Source: Hydra vulgaris
Taxonomy: Eukaryota > Cnidaria > Hydrozoa > Anthoathecata > Hydridae
Direction of reading: 5' to 3'
Assembly: GCF_038396675.1 (NCBI RefSeq)
Contig: NC_088933.1
Coordinates: 14,865,001 to 14,929,000 of the forward strand
DNA length: 64,000 bases
Position 1 is the stretch's first letter. Each line of letters begins with the position of its first letter. A program made the position numbers and the translations under genes. Of the stretch, positions 52,852 to 63,719 are shown in pieces. The notes under the pieces were generated by a model. It had not been told where the DNA came from. It saw nothing but the letters and a program-made list of their open reading frames with translations, and made no database searches.

Positions 52852-53011
52852 ATGGCCTTATTAAGTATTATAAACGGTGGGCTAATTTGTGTCGGCATAA
52901 CATTTGCTATATTGTCGATCACAGGAAACTATTGGTTATTGGGTTCTTCTTCGCCCAGAGGATTATGGTTTAATTGTACTAATGGTTGTGAAAAAATACA
53001 TAACAAAAAAG
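52852..53011 (+). CDS. First exon of a claudin/PMP22-like membrane protein
   Basis: Encodes MALLSIINGGLICVGITFAI (first membrane segment), then LSITGNYWLLGSSSPRGLWFNCTNGC, which matches the claudin-family W...GLW..C signature in the first extracellular loop. A donor AAAAAAG|GTATTG ends the exon at 53011. A following stretch 53070-53162 (acceptor ATATTTAG at 53068) encodes CSLQVKNDTYGTYDQDLSLF, plausible as the rest of the loop. The phase does not match a simple join, and the intron would be only 57 bp. Either a one-base error, a frameshift or another exon boundary is involved. The gene continues at 63457. A claudin would act in cell-cell junctions of the epithelia. Confidence 0.6.
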
Positions 53012-53069
53012 GTATTGTTTTTCAAACAAAAATTTTTAAATTTTCAACTCTTTTCCATAAATATTTAGG

Positions 53070-53162
53070 TGCTCTTTACAAGTAAAAAATGATACCTATG
53101 GTACTTATGATCAGGATTTGTCTTTATTCCTTTTTTATGAAGACAAGTTAGTTAATGCATAA
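53070..53162 (+). other. Possible second exon region of the claudin-like gene
   Basis: Preceded by an acceptor-like TAAATATTTAG. The open frame CSLQVKNDTYGTYDQDLSLF LFYEDK supplies the second loop cysteine expected of claudins. It ends at TAA 53160-53162 without an obvious donor giving the phase needed by the 63457 exon, so the boundary is unresolved. Confidence 0.4.
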
Positions 53163-53902
53163 AAGTTATATTATAATATACAATATATAATTTTTACCAA
53201 TATACAATATAATAATAGTTACAACATATATAATTTTTACCAAAATACACAAAATACGACTTTTTATTAGGAAAAGATAAATCAAAATGTTACAAGGTAA
53301 CAAATAAAGAGAAAGAAAAAAATCTAAATTTAAGACTATAAAAATATTCAAAATTTTCAACGCAATTTTTTTTAATTGTGAAATAACAAATAAAAAGTGA
53401 AATAACAAATTGTCAGGAAAAATGAAATAAATATATAAATAAAAACAATAATAAATAAAAACAATAAATAAAATCAAATATAAATAAAATAAATAAAAAC
53501 AAATTTGCACATTATATTACTTGCAATAAATTTATACGTTATAACTTTTCTATTGAAAATACAAAATAAAAGATTTCAAAATAGAAAAAAATAAAATGTC
53601 GATCAAACTCTTTAAAATAAAAATAAAAAATGATGTTAATTAATTTAGATTAAATACTAATTAAACCAAACCAAAATAAATAGGAAGCTTGGGTAAGGAG
53701 CTTATATGGAGAATTTCTACATATAAAAAAATTTTTTAAGAATAATTCAACCAAAGCCACACTATGTTTAAAAAGATAAACTTTGAAAAGTTTATCTATA
53801 CCAACTAGATATCTTCAGAAGAAGATTACGCATTACGTCACCAGCATTTGCTTCAATATTGCTTTGAATGGACCGTTCCCTCTATAGAAAAAAACCGCAA
53901 TG
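53163..53902. other. Noncoding, very AT-rich
   Basis: A/T low-complexity sequence with AAATAAAAACAATAAATAAA-type runs at 53400-53510. No gene; a 114-codon minus-strand frame at 53166-53510 is Ile/Leu/Phe/Tyr only. Confidence 0.6.
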
Positions 53903-53998
53903 CATTTTGGTCTTTGTATTCACCGAAAATAAACAAATCTGTGATAAAGCTTTTTAAAATAAACAGTCAAGTAATTTAATTTAAAAAGACTTTTCAAA

Positions 53999-55495
53999 AT
54001 GATTTCAAATGATACAATGTCTTGTGATAAACTAATAACTCATTCTATTAAAGAAAATATTACTGTTGAGTCAACAACAACAACAAAATACCGCGGTGGC
54101 ATAACTTGTTGTGTTCCATTATGCAACAATAATTCGCTCAAAAACAAAAACTTATCGTTTTACATCATCCCAAAAGAAAGTAATTTGAGAAAAAAATGGC
54201 TATCTTTAATTAGTAGGAAAAACTTTGTTCCTCCTACTTCTCATTGGGTTTGTTCAGTCCACTTTACAGGAGGAAAAAAGACTTATATGAACAACTGTCC
54301 ATCTTTACTGTCAAAACAAGTTAAAGACAACATAAAAAAACCCAGAATCACAGTAAATAGTTCGATTGGATATAAAAGAAAAATAGACGAAATTGAAAAC
54401 GACAAAAATGATGTTATTTTTTCATTTGAAGAAACCGAGTCTGAAAAGTTAAAAAAAGAAATTATTATCCTTAAGGACAAACTGAACATTATAAAAACTA
54501 AAAAGAAAGAAATGAAAAATATTATTATGAACCAAAATCACACTATCAATCAATTAAAATTTACAGTTGACAGATTTAAACATAATCAAGCCCACTTTAA
54601 ATTTTACACTGGCTTTGAATCATACAATCTATTTAAAGTTTTACTAGAATATTTAGAACCTGCTGCAAGCAAACTTATATATTGGGGGTCAAATACAAAC
54701 ATTGAAAATATAACAGACTTTAATTACAATAAAAAGGGAAGAGGACGCATAATGAGTTCAGAGTCTGAATTGTTTTTAGTTTTAACAAGATTTCGACGTG
54801 GCCTTTTGGTTGAAGACATGGCACTGCACTTTGACATATCCTCAAGTCATGTTAGTAGAATCATAGTGACATGGACTGATTTTTTGCATTCTCAAATGCG
54901 TATGCTACCAATTTGGGCAACAAAACAAACTGTAAAAGAAACAATGCCAAAATGTTTTAAAGAAAAATATGAATCAACAAGGGTAATCTTAGACTGCACT
55001 GAACTGTTTATCGAAATCCCTACATCTTTTCGAAGCCAGTCTGCAACTTTTTCTAATTATAAACATAAAAATACAGCAAAAGGATTTATTGGAATAGCAC
55101 CAAATGGAGCCATAACTTTTGTTTCTGATTTATACTGTGGTCGTTTTTTGGACAAACAAATTACTAAAGATTGTGGCATATACAACCTGCTTGAACCAGG
55201 AGACAGTGTAATGGCAGATAGAGGTTTTGATATTGCTGATGATTTACCGGAAAACGTTTTATTAAATATACCACCATTTCTAAATGGAAAAGCTCAACTC
55301 AGTCTAGAAGATGAGAATGAAACTAGAAAAATTGCTGCTGTTTGTATTCATGTAGAAAGAGCAATACAGCGAATAAAAAATTATCACATTTTACAAACAC
55401 CATTTAAATTGTCTATGGCACCAGAAATTAATAAAACTTGGATAGTTTGTTGTTATCTAGCAAACTTTTTGCCACAACTTGTTTCAGATAAATAA
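53999..55495 (+). CDS. THAP-domain DDE transposase (ISL2EU/IS5-like), intact
   Basis: A 498-residue open frame from ATG 53999. Residues ~36-95 form a THAP zinc finger (CCVPLCNN...SFYIIP...RKKWL...VCSVHF). About 145-190 is a Lys/Glu-rich coiled coil. Residues ~250-300 are a helix-turn-helix-like segment (FRRGLLVEDMALHFDISSSH). The DDE_Tnp_4-type catalytic domain follows with VILDCTELFIE (first D), DSVMADRGFDIADD (second D) and HVERAIQRIKNYHIL (E). The C-terminus LANFLPQLVSDK is full length for the family as I recall it. It would bind the element ends through the THAP finger and catalyse its movement. No stop or shift seen. Its partner YqaJ gene is broken, so this copy may act only in trans. 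Confidence 0.88.
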   Translation: MISNDTMSCDKLITHSIKENITVESTTTTKYRGGITCCVPLCNNNSLKNKNLSFYIIPKESNLRKKWLSLISRKNFVPPTSHWVCSVHFTGGKKTYMNNCPSLLSKQVKDNIKKPRITVNSSIGYKRKIDEIENDKNDVIFSFEETESEKLKKEIIILKDKLNIIKTKKKEMKNIIMNQNHTINQLKFTVDRFKHNQAHFKFYTGFESYNLFKVLLEYLEPAASKLIYWGSNTNIENITDFNYNKKGRGRIMSSESELFLVLTRFRRGLLVEDMALHFDISSSHVSRIIVTWTDFLHSQMRMLPIWATKQTVKETMPKCFKEKYESTRVILDCTELFIEIPTSFRSQSATFSNYKHKNTAKGFIGIAPNGAITFVSDLYCGRFLDKQITKDCGIYNLLEPGDSVMADRGFDIADDLPENVLLNIPPFLNGKAQLSLEDENETRKIAAVCIHVERAIQRIKNYHILQTPFKLSMAPEINKTWIVCCYLANFLPQLVSDK

Positions 55496-55534
55496 AATGT
55501 TTGTAAAAAATAGAAAAACAGTTAATCTAAACTG

Positions 55535-56450
55535 CAAATATATTTTCTTGCATAAACTCAAAGTAAAATTTAGTTAATTTTGGTTAAGTTTTTTCCAATT
55601 GCTCTTTAAGAAATTTAATACTCTCGATAAAAACATTTTTTTCAGTATAAACTATAAAATCTAGTTCTGTGACCTCTAATAATGCCATAACACCTTGACA
55701 TTGATAAAAATAAACATGATTTTGTTTAAGCATTGTTTTACCATCAACAACAGAAAGAAAAAATATTTAATCTAGGCAAGCTTCAGCTATAGTTAAATCT
55801 TTTTTTGAATAAGGACATTTGATTTCAACAGCCCTTATTTTTTCATTTACAAATACAATGCAATCAGGGCATGTACCGAGCCAAGGCCATTTTGGGTTTA
55901 TGATAAACCCACATTTCGTTACTGATACGTTTTTTATATTTTCATACTTTTTTATTGCGGTGTTTTTATTTATTTTACCCCAATTACAAGCTTTGTTGCA
56001 AGAGCTTTTTTTATTGTTTTTCAAAATTCTATTCAAAATAGAGGCAGGAAATATACTTTTTTGTCTATTAATAACAAAACCAAAGTTTGAAGATGTCAAG
56101 CGTTTTTTTCTTTCTTCAAGCCATAAACTTATAGATTGTGATAAAGTAGCTTGTTCCAAAGTCTTTATTTTCTCTTTTGATAGAACTAAATATTTTGAAA
56201 TAAACATCAATTGAGTTTCATCAAATTCAAATGAATCACTGAATTCTACTTCAAATCCATTAACTATGTTATCAACAAGATTAAACATGGCATCAGAATT
56301 TAAATAGAGTTCTTTTAAATTTAGCTGATATTCAGATATTGATGTTTCATAGTAAAACGTGGAATGATAATTGTTTCCTTTTAAAAGATTTCCAAATGCT
56401 ATTCCTTCTCCTAGATTATATAAACTATCAGACAGTTTTTTAATTTTTTT
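55535..56450 (-). pseudogene. YqaJ-type nuclease gene of the ISL2EU element, truncated
   Basis: Minus strand. The readable frame starts at the LINE junction near 56450 (KLSDSLYNLGEGIAFGNLLK) and passes through LEQATLSQSISLWLEERKKR, LTSSNFGFVINR, WGKINKNTAIKKYENI, CGFIINPKWPWLGTCPDCIV and AVEIKCPYSKKDLTIAEACL. These are YqaJ/lambda-exonuclease core motifs: the acidic D in SPD(G)-type CPDC and the ExK of EIKCP. A TAA at 55767 interrupts it. After it the same frame continues YFYQCQGVMALLEVTELDFI to another stop near 55590. The N-terminal portion is missing, removed or displaced by the LINE. Confidence 0.8.
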
Positions 56451-57723
56451 ATCGCTTTTATGTATGCAGATGATACAAACCTATTCCTTTCTAACTATGA
56501 TATCGCTGAACTTTTTAAAACAATGAACGAAGAACTCAGACATATATCTAATTGGTTTAAGTGTAATAAGTTAACCTTAAATATTAATAAAACAAAATGG
56601 GTTTTATTTCATTAGATTACAAAAAAACGATTTCTCCCTACAAATTTACCTCAAATTTTTATCGATCAAAAGGAAATCAAAAGAGTTTCTGTTACAAAAT
56701 TTTTAGGTGTTTATCTTGATGAAAATATTACTTGGAATCACCATATTGATTATATAAGCACAAAAATTTCTAAAAGCATGGGGATCCTATATAAATTACG
56801 AATCTATCTCGATAAGAAAGTCTTAATACAACTTTATTACTCATTTATACATAGTTATTTAAATTATGCTAATATTGCTTGGGGATGTACTGAAAAAAGT
56901 AAGTTGCAACGTCTTTATCTCCGTCAGAAACGCGCAATCCGTATAATCAATTTTGCAAATCGCTTCTCTCATTCGAAGCATTATTTTATGGAAATGAGAA
57001 TTTTGAATATATACGAGTTAAATGTATTTAATACTTTATGTTTTGTATATATGTGGATAAATAACTTATCCGTAGCCGTTTTCAAAGATCTTTTTTCTCT
57101 TAAACCAATCAGTAAATATGCTTTGAGAAATAATAACTTTTTAAATGAACCTTTTTGTCAAACAAACTTTAACCAATTTTGTTTTACCTATCAAGCGCCA
57201 CACCTTTGGAATAAACTTGTTTTGCCGAATTTTAATTTTGAAGTACCTATTACTTTTTGCCTTTTTAAAAAAAAACTGAAAAATCTCATTCTTTCATTAG
57301 ATAATATTTTGAGTTATTATTAGTAGTAAAAGTTAAAAATATTTTTTGGTCTACTTTTTTATTGTTTATATACATGTTTACGTTTATAGAATTTTATTCC
57401 TTCTAATTTTATTTATTGTTCATATACTTTTTACTTTTTAACTTCCACATTGGTTTACTCTTGTATACAATTCTGATGACAAGATCATCTTGATCTTTCT
57501 TCAGATCAGATTATTTATCTTGTAGTTTTGTAAAAGTTTATTAACTTTTCTTTTTATCTCATCTTTGTTAAATGCTTATTTGAGGTTCTGACGACAAGAT
57601 CCTTGTGATCTTCTTTCAGATACCTTGTTTATATTTGTTATTTTTTATCATTGTAAGTTTATATTATTATTTTTACTATTTTTTATTTTAAGCTGTACAA
57701 CGATTAACAAATGTAAACCAAAT

Positions 57724-57746
<23 letters not shown>
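56450..57746 (+). mobile_element. 5'-truncated CR1/L2-like LINE with poly(A)
   Basis: Begins inside reverse transcriptase at MYADDTNLFLSNYD (YADD catalytic box) and runs NWFKCNKLTLNINKTK, one TAG near 56613, then VTKFLGVYLDENITWNHHID to a normal C-terminus (LWNKLVLPNFNFEVPITFCL, stop at about 57323). The ~400-bp 3' UTR has two similar hairpin-containing segments and ends in poly(A) 57723-57748. It interrupts the YqaJ gene. Confidence 0.8.
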
Positions 57747-57754
<8 letters not shown>

Positions 57755-57783
57755 GACCAAAATGTTTTGGTCTTTGTATTTTT
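57744..57783. repeat. 40-bp perfect palindrome after the LINE poly(A)
   Basis: 19-bp arms AAAAATACAAAGACCAAAA and its complement around TG. The right half TTTTGGTCTTTGTATT is identical to 53905-53920, left of the ISL2EU transposase. Confidence 0.85.
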
Positions 57784-58374
57784 GGTGTAGCAAATGTGAT
57801 AATGATCCAAAGTAAAAATAAAATAGTTGACTAACTACAATAAAAATTAAAATTACTGCAACTTATATTTAAAAAGGCTACTTATACTTATATACTCCTT
57901 TTTATTTTCTTTGGTGCCCCAAAAGACTTTTTTTTGAGCCCGTGGCGACGCCCTCCTTAGTTACTTAGTTAATTTTACAATAAAACAACATTTAAAAATT
58001 AGTTTTCATTATTTGTGACGTTAAGTTTGTGAGACCTTATTAGTATTTATTTAGCGGCCTAACTTATGAGATGGTAAGAAAGTTCGGTCAAAGTAGATGT
58101 TTTCATTTTAAACTAAATATTGAGTACTAGTTTATTTTTCATTTTTTTATTTTTACAATATCAATTATCAATATAATTTTCTGTATGTTTCAGGAAAATT
58201 TTTTTTTATTTACGCGTAATAAACAAAGGTTTAAAGCTTAAGTGACCAAACTTAGGCGGTTTTACGGTACATATGAATTATATAATATGAAGTAAAAATA
58301 ACTAAAAACCAAAATAAAATAAAATAAATCCTTGTATGGATAAAACTCTTATAAAATGTTCACAAAATAAACAA
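57784..58374. other. Noncoding, no gene seen
   Basis: AT-rich with a short GC-richer piece near 57930-57955 (GAGCCCGTGGCGACGCCCTC), perhaps an eroded transposon end. Confidence 0.5.
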
Positions 58375-60240
58375 AAACTTTATAATAAATTTTTATAAAA
58401 CGGAACTGAAGAGAATGAAAAAAGTTACAAAAAATATAAGTGCTTTTACAAAAATCTTCTCAAGAAAGTTAAAAAAAACTATTATAGTAAAGAAATTACA
58501 AAAAACAAATTCAATGTAAAAAAACATGGGATGTAATTAACGATAGAACGGGAAGAAAGAAAATTAAATACGGCTATACTACCTCAAAGAATCCATTGCA
58601 AATTATTGTCCATTACAAATCTCGAATGAATTAATTACTTTACAAACATTGGCCCTAACCTTGCTAATAAAGTTATAAGTACACCAAATTTTTTTTCAAA
58701 AATATTTCAAATCTTTATATGGCACGATACTACAAGATCGCAACTTTTTTCGTAAAGAGTATGAAATTGCTTTTTCTTTTTTAAAAAAGAATAAATTACC
58801 TGGCTTTGATGACGTTTCTAGTAATACCGTTATTTCAAACAAAAGCTACATCTCAAGACTTTTGTTCCATATTATAAAACTTTAAAATATGGGATTTTTC
58901 TTGAAGCACTAAAGTTAGCAAAAGTATATCCAATTTAAAAAAATAATGATCTGAAATCTCTAACTATAGAACTGTATAAGTAATTTCTGTAAATTCAAAA
59001 ATATTTGAACCTGTAATTTGTAATAGAATATATAACCATTTTAATGAAAATAATTTAATTTTCACAAAACAGTTTAGTTATCGGAAAAACCATTCAACAG
59101 AACAGGCAATAATTGAAATAGTAGACCAAATTACTACAGGATTTGAAATATTAGCTTCACTCTAGGATTATTTGTTGACCTATCAAAAGCATTTAATATG
59201 GTTGATCGCCATATTCTTTTAAAAAAAAAAACACTACGATGTGATAAATAAAATCTCTTATTGGCTAAAAAGCTACCTCAATTAAAGAAAACATGATCTT
59301 ATGAGTAAGGAAACAGAACAACTTAGAATTTTATGTGGAGTTCCACAGGGGTCAGTTCTTGCTCTGTTGCTTTTCTTGATTTCTGTAAATGATTTATATA
59401 ATGAATCAGCAAAGCTTAACTCAATAATGTTCGCTGACAACTGAAATCTCTTTCTTTTAAACATTAATCAACTGTATTTTGATATTAATTTTGATTTAAA
59501 GAATAACAATGAATGGTTTAAGGCTAATAAACTTTCACTCAATGTGTAAAAAACAAAGTATACTTTATTTTATAAAAAATCACAAGATAAAAAACTTCCT
59601 ATGAAATTACCTGATTTGATTTTTAATGATACACTAATTAGTAACAATGGTTCAATGAAATTCTTAGGAACTCTTATTGATGAAAATTTATCATGGCTTT
59701 CCCATATAAATTATAATCAATCAAAAATTAGTACAACAGCTGGTTTGATGTACAACAAAACTTAAAAAAATATTTTCTCTACAAAAACATGCATGCAGAC
59801 TTATATATAAGAAAAAGAAGTATGAACATTCAAATCCAGTAATGGAAGATATGCAAATGATGAATATATATGAAGTTATTACATACGAATGTAACAACAG
59901 CTTGATTCCAAAAAACTTTCAAAAAAGGACTACTTTCCACCAGTTAAGAAAATGGTAAAAAGTGACCTCAGATTATTATTTTTTTACCTTTAATTATTTA
60001 AAACTTTGCTAACAGATAAAAGTTATTTTTAAGGATGGTAAGAAATTACTAAATTCAGTTAGAAGTTTTTTGCTAAAACTATTCAACTGAGACACTGCAG
60101 ATATGCATGGATTTAATAAAAAAAAGAACTCTAAGTCAAATCATATTATTGCAGATCATTTTAACATACCAAGAAAAGCAATAGTTAAAGAGCATTAAAC
60201 ATTTGATGAGACCAGGTAAGAAGACTGTATTTTTTAGACT
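58375..60240 (+). mobile_element. Dead CR1/L2-like LINE
   Basis: Reverse-transcriptase pieces in order but in all three frames: KTWDVINDRTGRKKI, a KSPGFDDVSSNTV-like block near 58800, SKIFEPVICNRIYNHFNENN and FSYRKNHSTEQAIIEIVDQI near 59000-59130, FVDLSKAFNMVDRHILLKK at about 59170, GVPQGSVL near 59340, MFADN (mutated YADD) near 59430, NEWFKANKLSLNV and MKFLGTLIDENLSWLSHINY near 59660-59710. Many stops. Confidence 0.8.
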
Positions 60241-61249
60241 TGAAAAAAAGTTGTTTATTTTATACATTAACTTTTGATTTTCGATTTTCAATTTACTCTA
60301 AGAGGTTTGAGATTAATAGTAAAATGCTTCTATAACAAAATAAATAAAAAAGTTAAACAGTAAATTGTAAAAATGGATATGAAACCTGGAATCATAGATT
60401 GTTTTGATAAAAATGTAACAGTAGTAAGTGTCATGGCAAAGTTTTTGATATTTAAAAATAGCCCATGAAAAAAAAGTATTTTAACACGTGAGGATAGATA
60501 GTTTGAGAAATAACCCTAAAATATAGATCGAAAGAGGGATCTTCTCAGTCCTAGATTTTTAAATAGTGAAAAATACGAATAAAAATCAATACACAACATT
60601 GAATTCAAAGTCATTCGTGACTAAAGTTTGTTTATTTATAATATAGAAGATTATTATTTATAACATAAAACATTATCCTATATCAGGATATCCTATATTG
60701 TTTGTTTTTATCGTGGAAGTTGGTTTGAATTTTTTTTCAACAATTATTTATTTAAAAAAATTTAACTTAATTCATAAATATTGAAAGAAGCCTATGATAC
60801 TTGGTTTGTAGATTATTATTGTGATATAAATCATACTAAACTGGTAATGTTTTATTTCATTGTTCTGAAGATTTACTTGAATGGCATAGGCTGTTGTGTT
60901 TACTTTATTTATTTTAACATTTATATCTACGTAAAGTTTCTTTTTATCATCCTAGCTTAGTTAACATCATACACTTTTTGTTGCTTCCAACTCAGTTCTT
61001 GCATATTTTGCACCATTTGATCTAAGTGTTAACTTTAATGTCAAAAAGGTTATGGAAAAAAGTAGCAACTATTACAGTGCAAATAAGTTACACTGCATTA
61101 CAAATACAAAAACCTAAATAAAATTTTAAAAGCTATCCAAATCTGAATAAAAATTGCTTAAATAAGGCATAGCCTTTAGTTATTTTTGCTTATTTTAACA
61201 TAATAGCGTTTACTATTGTAAAATGTATTTTTGTATTTTTTGTATTTTT
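60241..61249. other. Noncoding, no gene seen
   Basis: AT-rich; no open frame, inverted repeat or familiar motif noticed. Confidence 0.5.
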
Positions 61250-61520
61250 TTTAGCTTTGTTTATTAAGATAACTTCAAATGTAACATTTTTATCGCACTT
61301 TTTGATTGTATTGCAGCATTAGTAGGTAATTTAAAAATTAGAGGAATCTTCGATAAACTTTGATTTATTTTGTTTTATAATTGAAGTTATAAAACAAAAT
61401 AAACAGTTATTAATCAAAACATATCAAAGATTACGCTAATTTTTAACTCACCTACTAATGCTGCAAAACCATCATCAAATACGAAAAAAACAATACATTT
61501 GAAATCATCTTTACTTATAA
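61250..61520. mobile_element. Fold-back/MITE-like element with inner hairpin
   Basis: GCAGCATTAGTAGG at about 61314 is mirrored by CCTACTAATGCTGC at about 61450, with outward homology extending through CTTCAAATGTA/TACATTTGAAA. Inside, ATTTTGTTTTATAA...TTATAAAACAAAAT (about 61368-61402) makes a second hairpin. Noncoding. Confidence 0.6.
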
Positions 61521-62505
61521 CGCTTAGGAAAAAGTAAACAGCGTTTCCAAAAAAAAAAGCTGTTAGCTAATTTTAGTAAGTGTTGCTACTGACAAGCAAA
61601 GATTTTAAATGCAGTCAAATGTAAGAAATGAAAAAAACGTGTTTTTGTTTTGTTTTTGTTGTTGTCTTGTTTTGTGATATGGTTTTTATGGTGTTCCAAG
61701 AAGCCTTTATGGTCATATTACAGAACACTGTAGAAGAGCATATAACTAGAAAGTTCACGCCTCCTTCTTTACCAATATTGCAAATTTGGCCAGAGCTAGC
61801 ATTGAGCCTTGGAATACTTGGTTCTGAGCCAGAACTCTAACCATTGTGTTAATGAATGCAAAAATGTTTTTAATAATGTCATGTCATTCCCTTTATAAAA
61901 ACATGTTTTTTAAATTGAACTCCTTTAAAGGCTCCTTTAGGATCTTAATGAATTATGACTTTAACAAAAGTCTCCTTTAAACCCGTACTTTAAGTAAATG
62001 GAAGTGTTAAAGCTCGGAAATTTAAGTGAATGCTCGGAAGTATTTATTAATACAAAATAGTTTAAAAAAAAGAGAAATTTTAAATTTTGAATAAGTTTTC
62101 AATAAATTTGATATAAAAGACTAAGAGTTTCAACTTCAATTCTTGCAAACATTTTTCTGTAAATGCACGTTGACATGATGAGGAAGAGTCATTTTTAACA
62201 TTTTGTAAACATTTTGTAACATTATCTCTTCATATATACTTTATATAACTACTAGAATTTACGTTTAGTTTACATTATACCAGTTTAAATGAATTTCGAT
62301 TAATTTTTTACAAATTAATCATCCTAATAACATATGCAATTACAATATGCACTGACACATACTCTATGACTATATACCTCATATGAACAATTATAAGAAA
62401 TAAAAACATGTTATAACTCTCACCAACCCTTATTATATACTGCAACAAACACTATACTTACTGCTAAATCAATTTCAAATTATCACTTGATAGATACTAA
62501 TCATA
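61521..62505. other. Noncoding, no gene seen
   Basis: A 70-codon plus frame at 61628-61840 has a hydrophobic start but no recognisable domain or exon context; not annotated as a gene. Confidence 0.45.
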
Positions 62506-62560
62506 CCGTATTGATACTAAGATGATAAAACAGTGTCCTATCATCTTAGTATCAATACGG
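62506..62560. repeat. Perfect 22-bp-arm hairpin
   Basis: Arms 62506-62527 and 62539-62560 (CCGTATTGATACTAAGATGA then TA) are exact complements around an 11-bp loop. Confidence 0.9.
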
Positions 62561-62701
62561 AAATCTGTGGTATTAGTCCTGATGGAATACCCTGAGAAAA
62601 ACCCTTTTGAGATAAAAAAAAAGGACACACTTCCAAAAAGATATTCTGGTGTACACACGTAGTGGATCCTCTTGCAGGATACCAGTCTCAAATGAAGGTT
62701 C

Positions 62702-62865
62702 TTTTGTGCTCATGTACCATTAGGCACGAATTCATTCATAGCCATCTGTGGGACATACATGAAACACATATCTATAATGTATGTTTATCTAGCTAATAAT
62801 GAGGACCACATTGTCCTCGTTATTAGTTATAATGAATTCGTGCCTCATGGTACATGAGCACAAAA
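62702..62865. mobile_element. 164-bp fold-back element with nested hairpin
   Basis: Outer arms (~35 bp) TTTTGTGCTCATGTACCATT...GAATTCATT at 62702-62736 and the complement at 62831-62865, with a small mismatch. An inner hairpin TAATAATGAGGAC/GTCCTCGTTATTA lies at about 62794-62825. Noncoding. Confidence 0.75.
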
Positions 62866-63456
62866 ATACTTACCTCGTTACTATCTATAGAATGAATAAC
62901 TCTGCTCCACCATATACACTTTTTATACATCAAAATTACGCTCTACACAGACAACTTTTATTATCATGTTTTTTGATAACTTTTACCATCCTTGATTTTT
63001 GTTTATTATTCTTGTTTATATTTACTTTATTTTATAATGATTAACTCTAGTATTTTATTCCTTAGCAGCTCTTTGTTTTCCACGGGACATCTGCCCTTTT
63101 ATACTTTTTTTTTACTCTTCTACACTCTTTCTATTTTATTATGCATCTCTAAGGCGTCTCTTGCTCGGTGCAGCGTCACTAAAATGCATTGCACTTACAA
63201 AAATTGTTACATTTTAACATTTTATATGCTTTATAATACTTTTCAAGAGCAGATTAGAAGGAGCTGACTATATTTATACAAAAAACCCTGTTTAAATATT
63301 TTTTAATAAATAAAGTGTACAATTAACTTCTCAAAAGCTGTGTAAAAACTTTGTTAAAAGAAGGAGGAGTGCTTTGGATATAGTTAAGTCGATTGTAAAT
63401 TGTGTAAAACTAAATGTTTATTATTAAATTCACAGTTAACAATTTCTTTTTTTTAG

Positions 63457-63588
63457 ATTACTTAATTGTTACTGAATCATTTATGATTATTGGCTGTTTG
63501 ACATACTTTCTTGCTTTCTTATTATGCGTGCGAAGTTATTTAAAGAAAATAAATCACATTTTCCCTGGAGTTGTACTCTGTGCAACAG
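63457..63588 (+). CDS. Internal exon of the claudin/PMP22-like gene
   Basis: Bounded by a strong acceptor (polypyrimidine then TTTTTTAG) and donor (CAACAG|GTAAAA), 132 bp, phase 1 at both ends. Encodes DYLIVTESFMIIGCLTYFLA, FLLCVRSYLKK and HIFPGVVLCATG: a membrane segment after the first loop, a short basic loop and the start of another membrane segment. This is the topology expected downstream of the 52852 exon. Linking the two across ~10 kb is inference. Downstream exons presumably lie beyond the window; an acceptor-like TTCTAG at about 63857 is possible but its product is not claudin-like. Confidence 0.55.
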
Positions 63589-63719
63589 GTAAAACTTAAT
63601 GTTAAATAAATTTGTAAATATTGTAGAAAGTAATGAATTTTTAAAATTTATTTCAAAGTAATTAATTAAAGGACGTAAAATAAAATGAACTTTTTATTTA
63701 TTGTTAGTAATGTTGCTAT

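Larger units (their letters stand above)
53903..56450. mobile_element. ISL2EU-type DNA transposon remnant (THAP transposase plus YqaJ)
   Basis: Two convergent genes characteristic of ISL2EU elements: a THAP/DDE transposase on plus and a YqaJ-type nuclease on minus. The left boundary is uncertain; CATTTTGGTCTTTGTATT at 53903-53920 is a candidate because its inverted form occurs at 57747-57764. The right part is cut by a LINE beginning near 56450. Confidence 0.65.

Noticed and set aside
53166..53510. 114-codon minus-strand membrane-like protein
   Set aside because: Composition is Ile/Leu/Phe/Tyr from A/T-rich low complexity; no codon or domain support.
61628..61840. 70-codon frame with a signal-peptide-like start
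   Set aside because: No exon signals, homology or neighbouring coding pieces that I can recognise.
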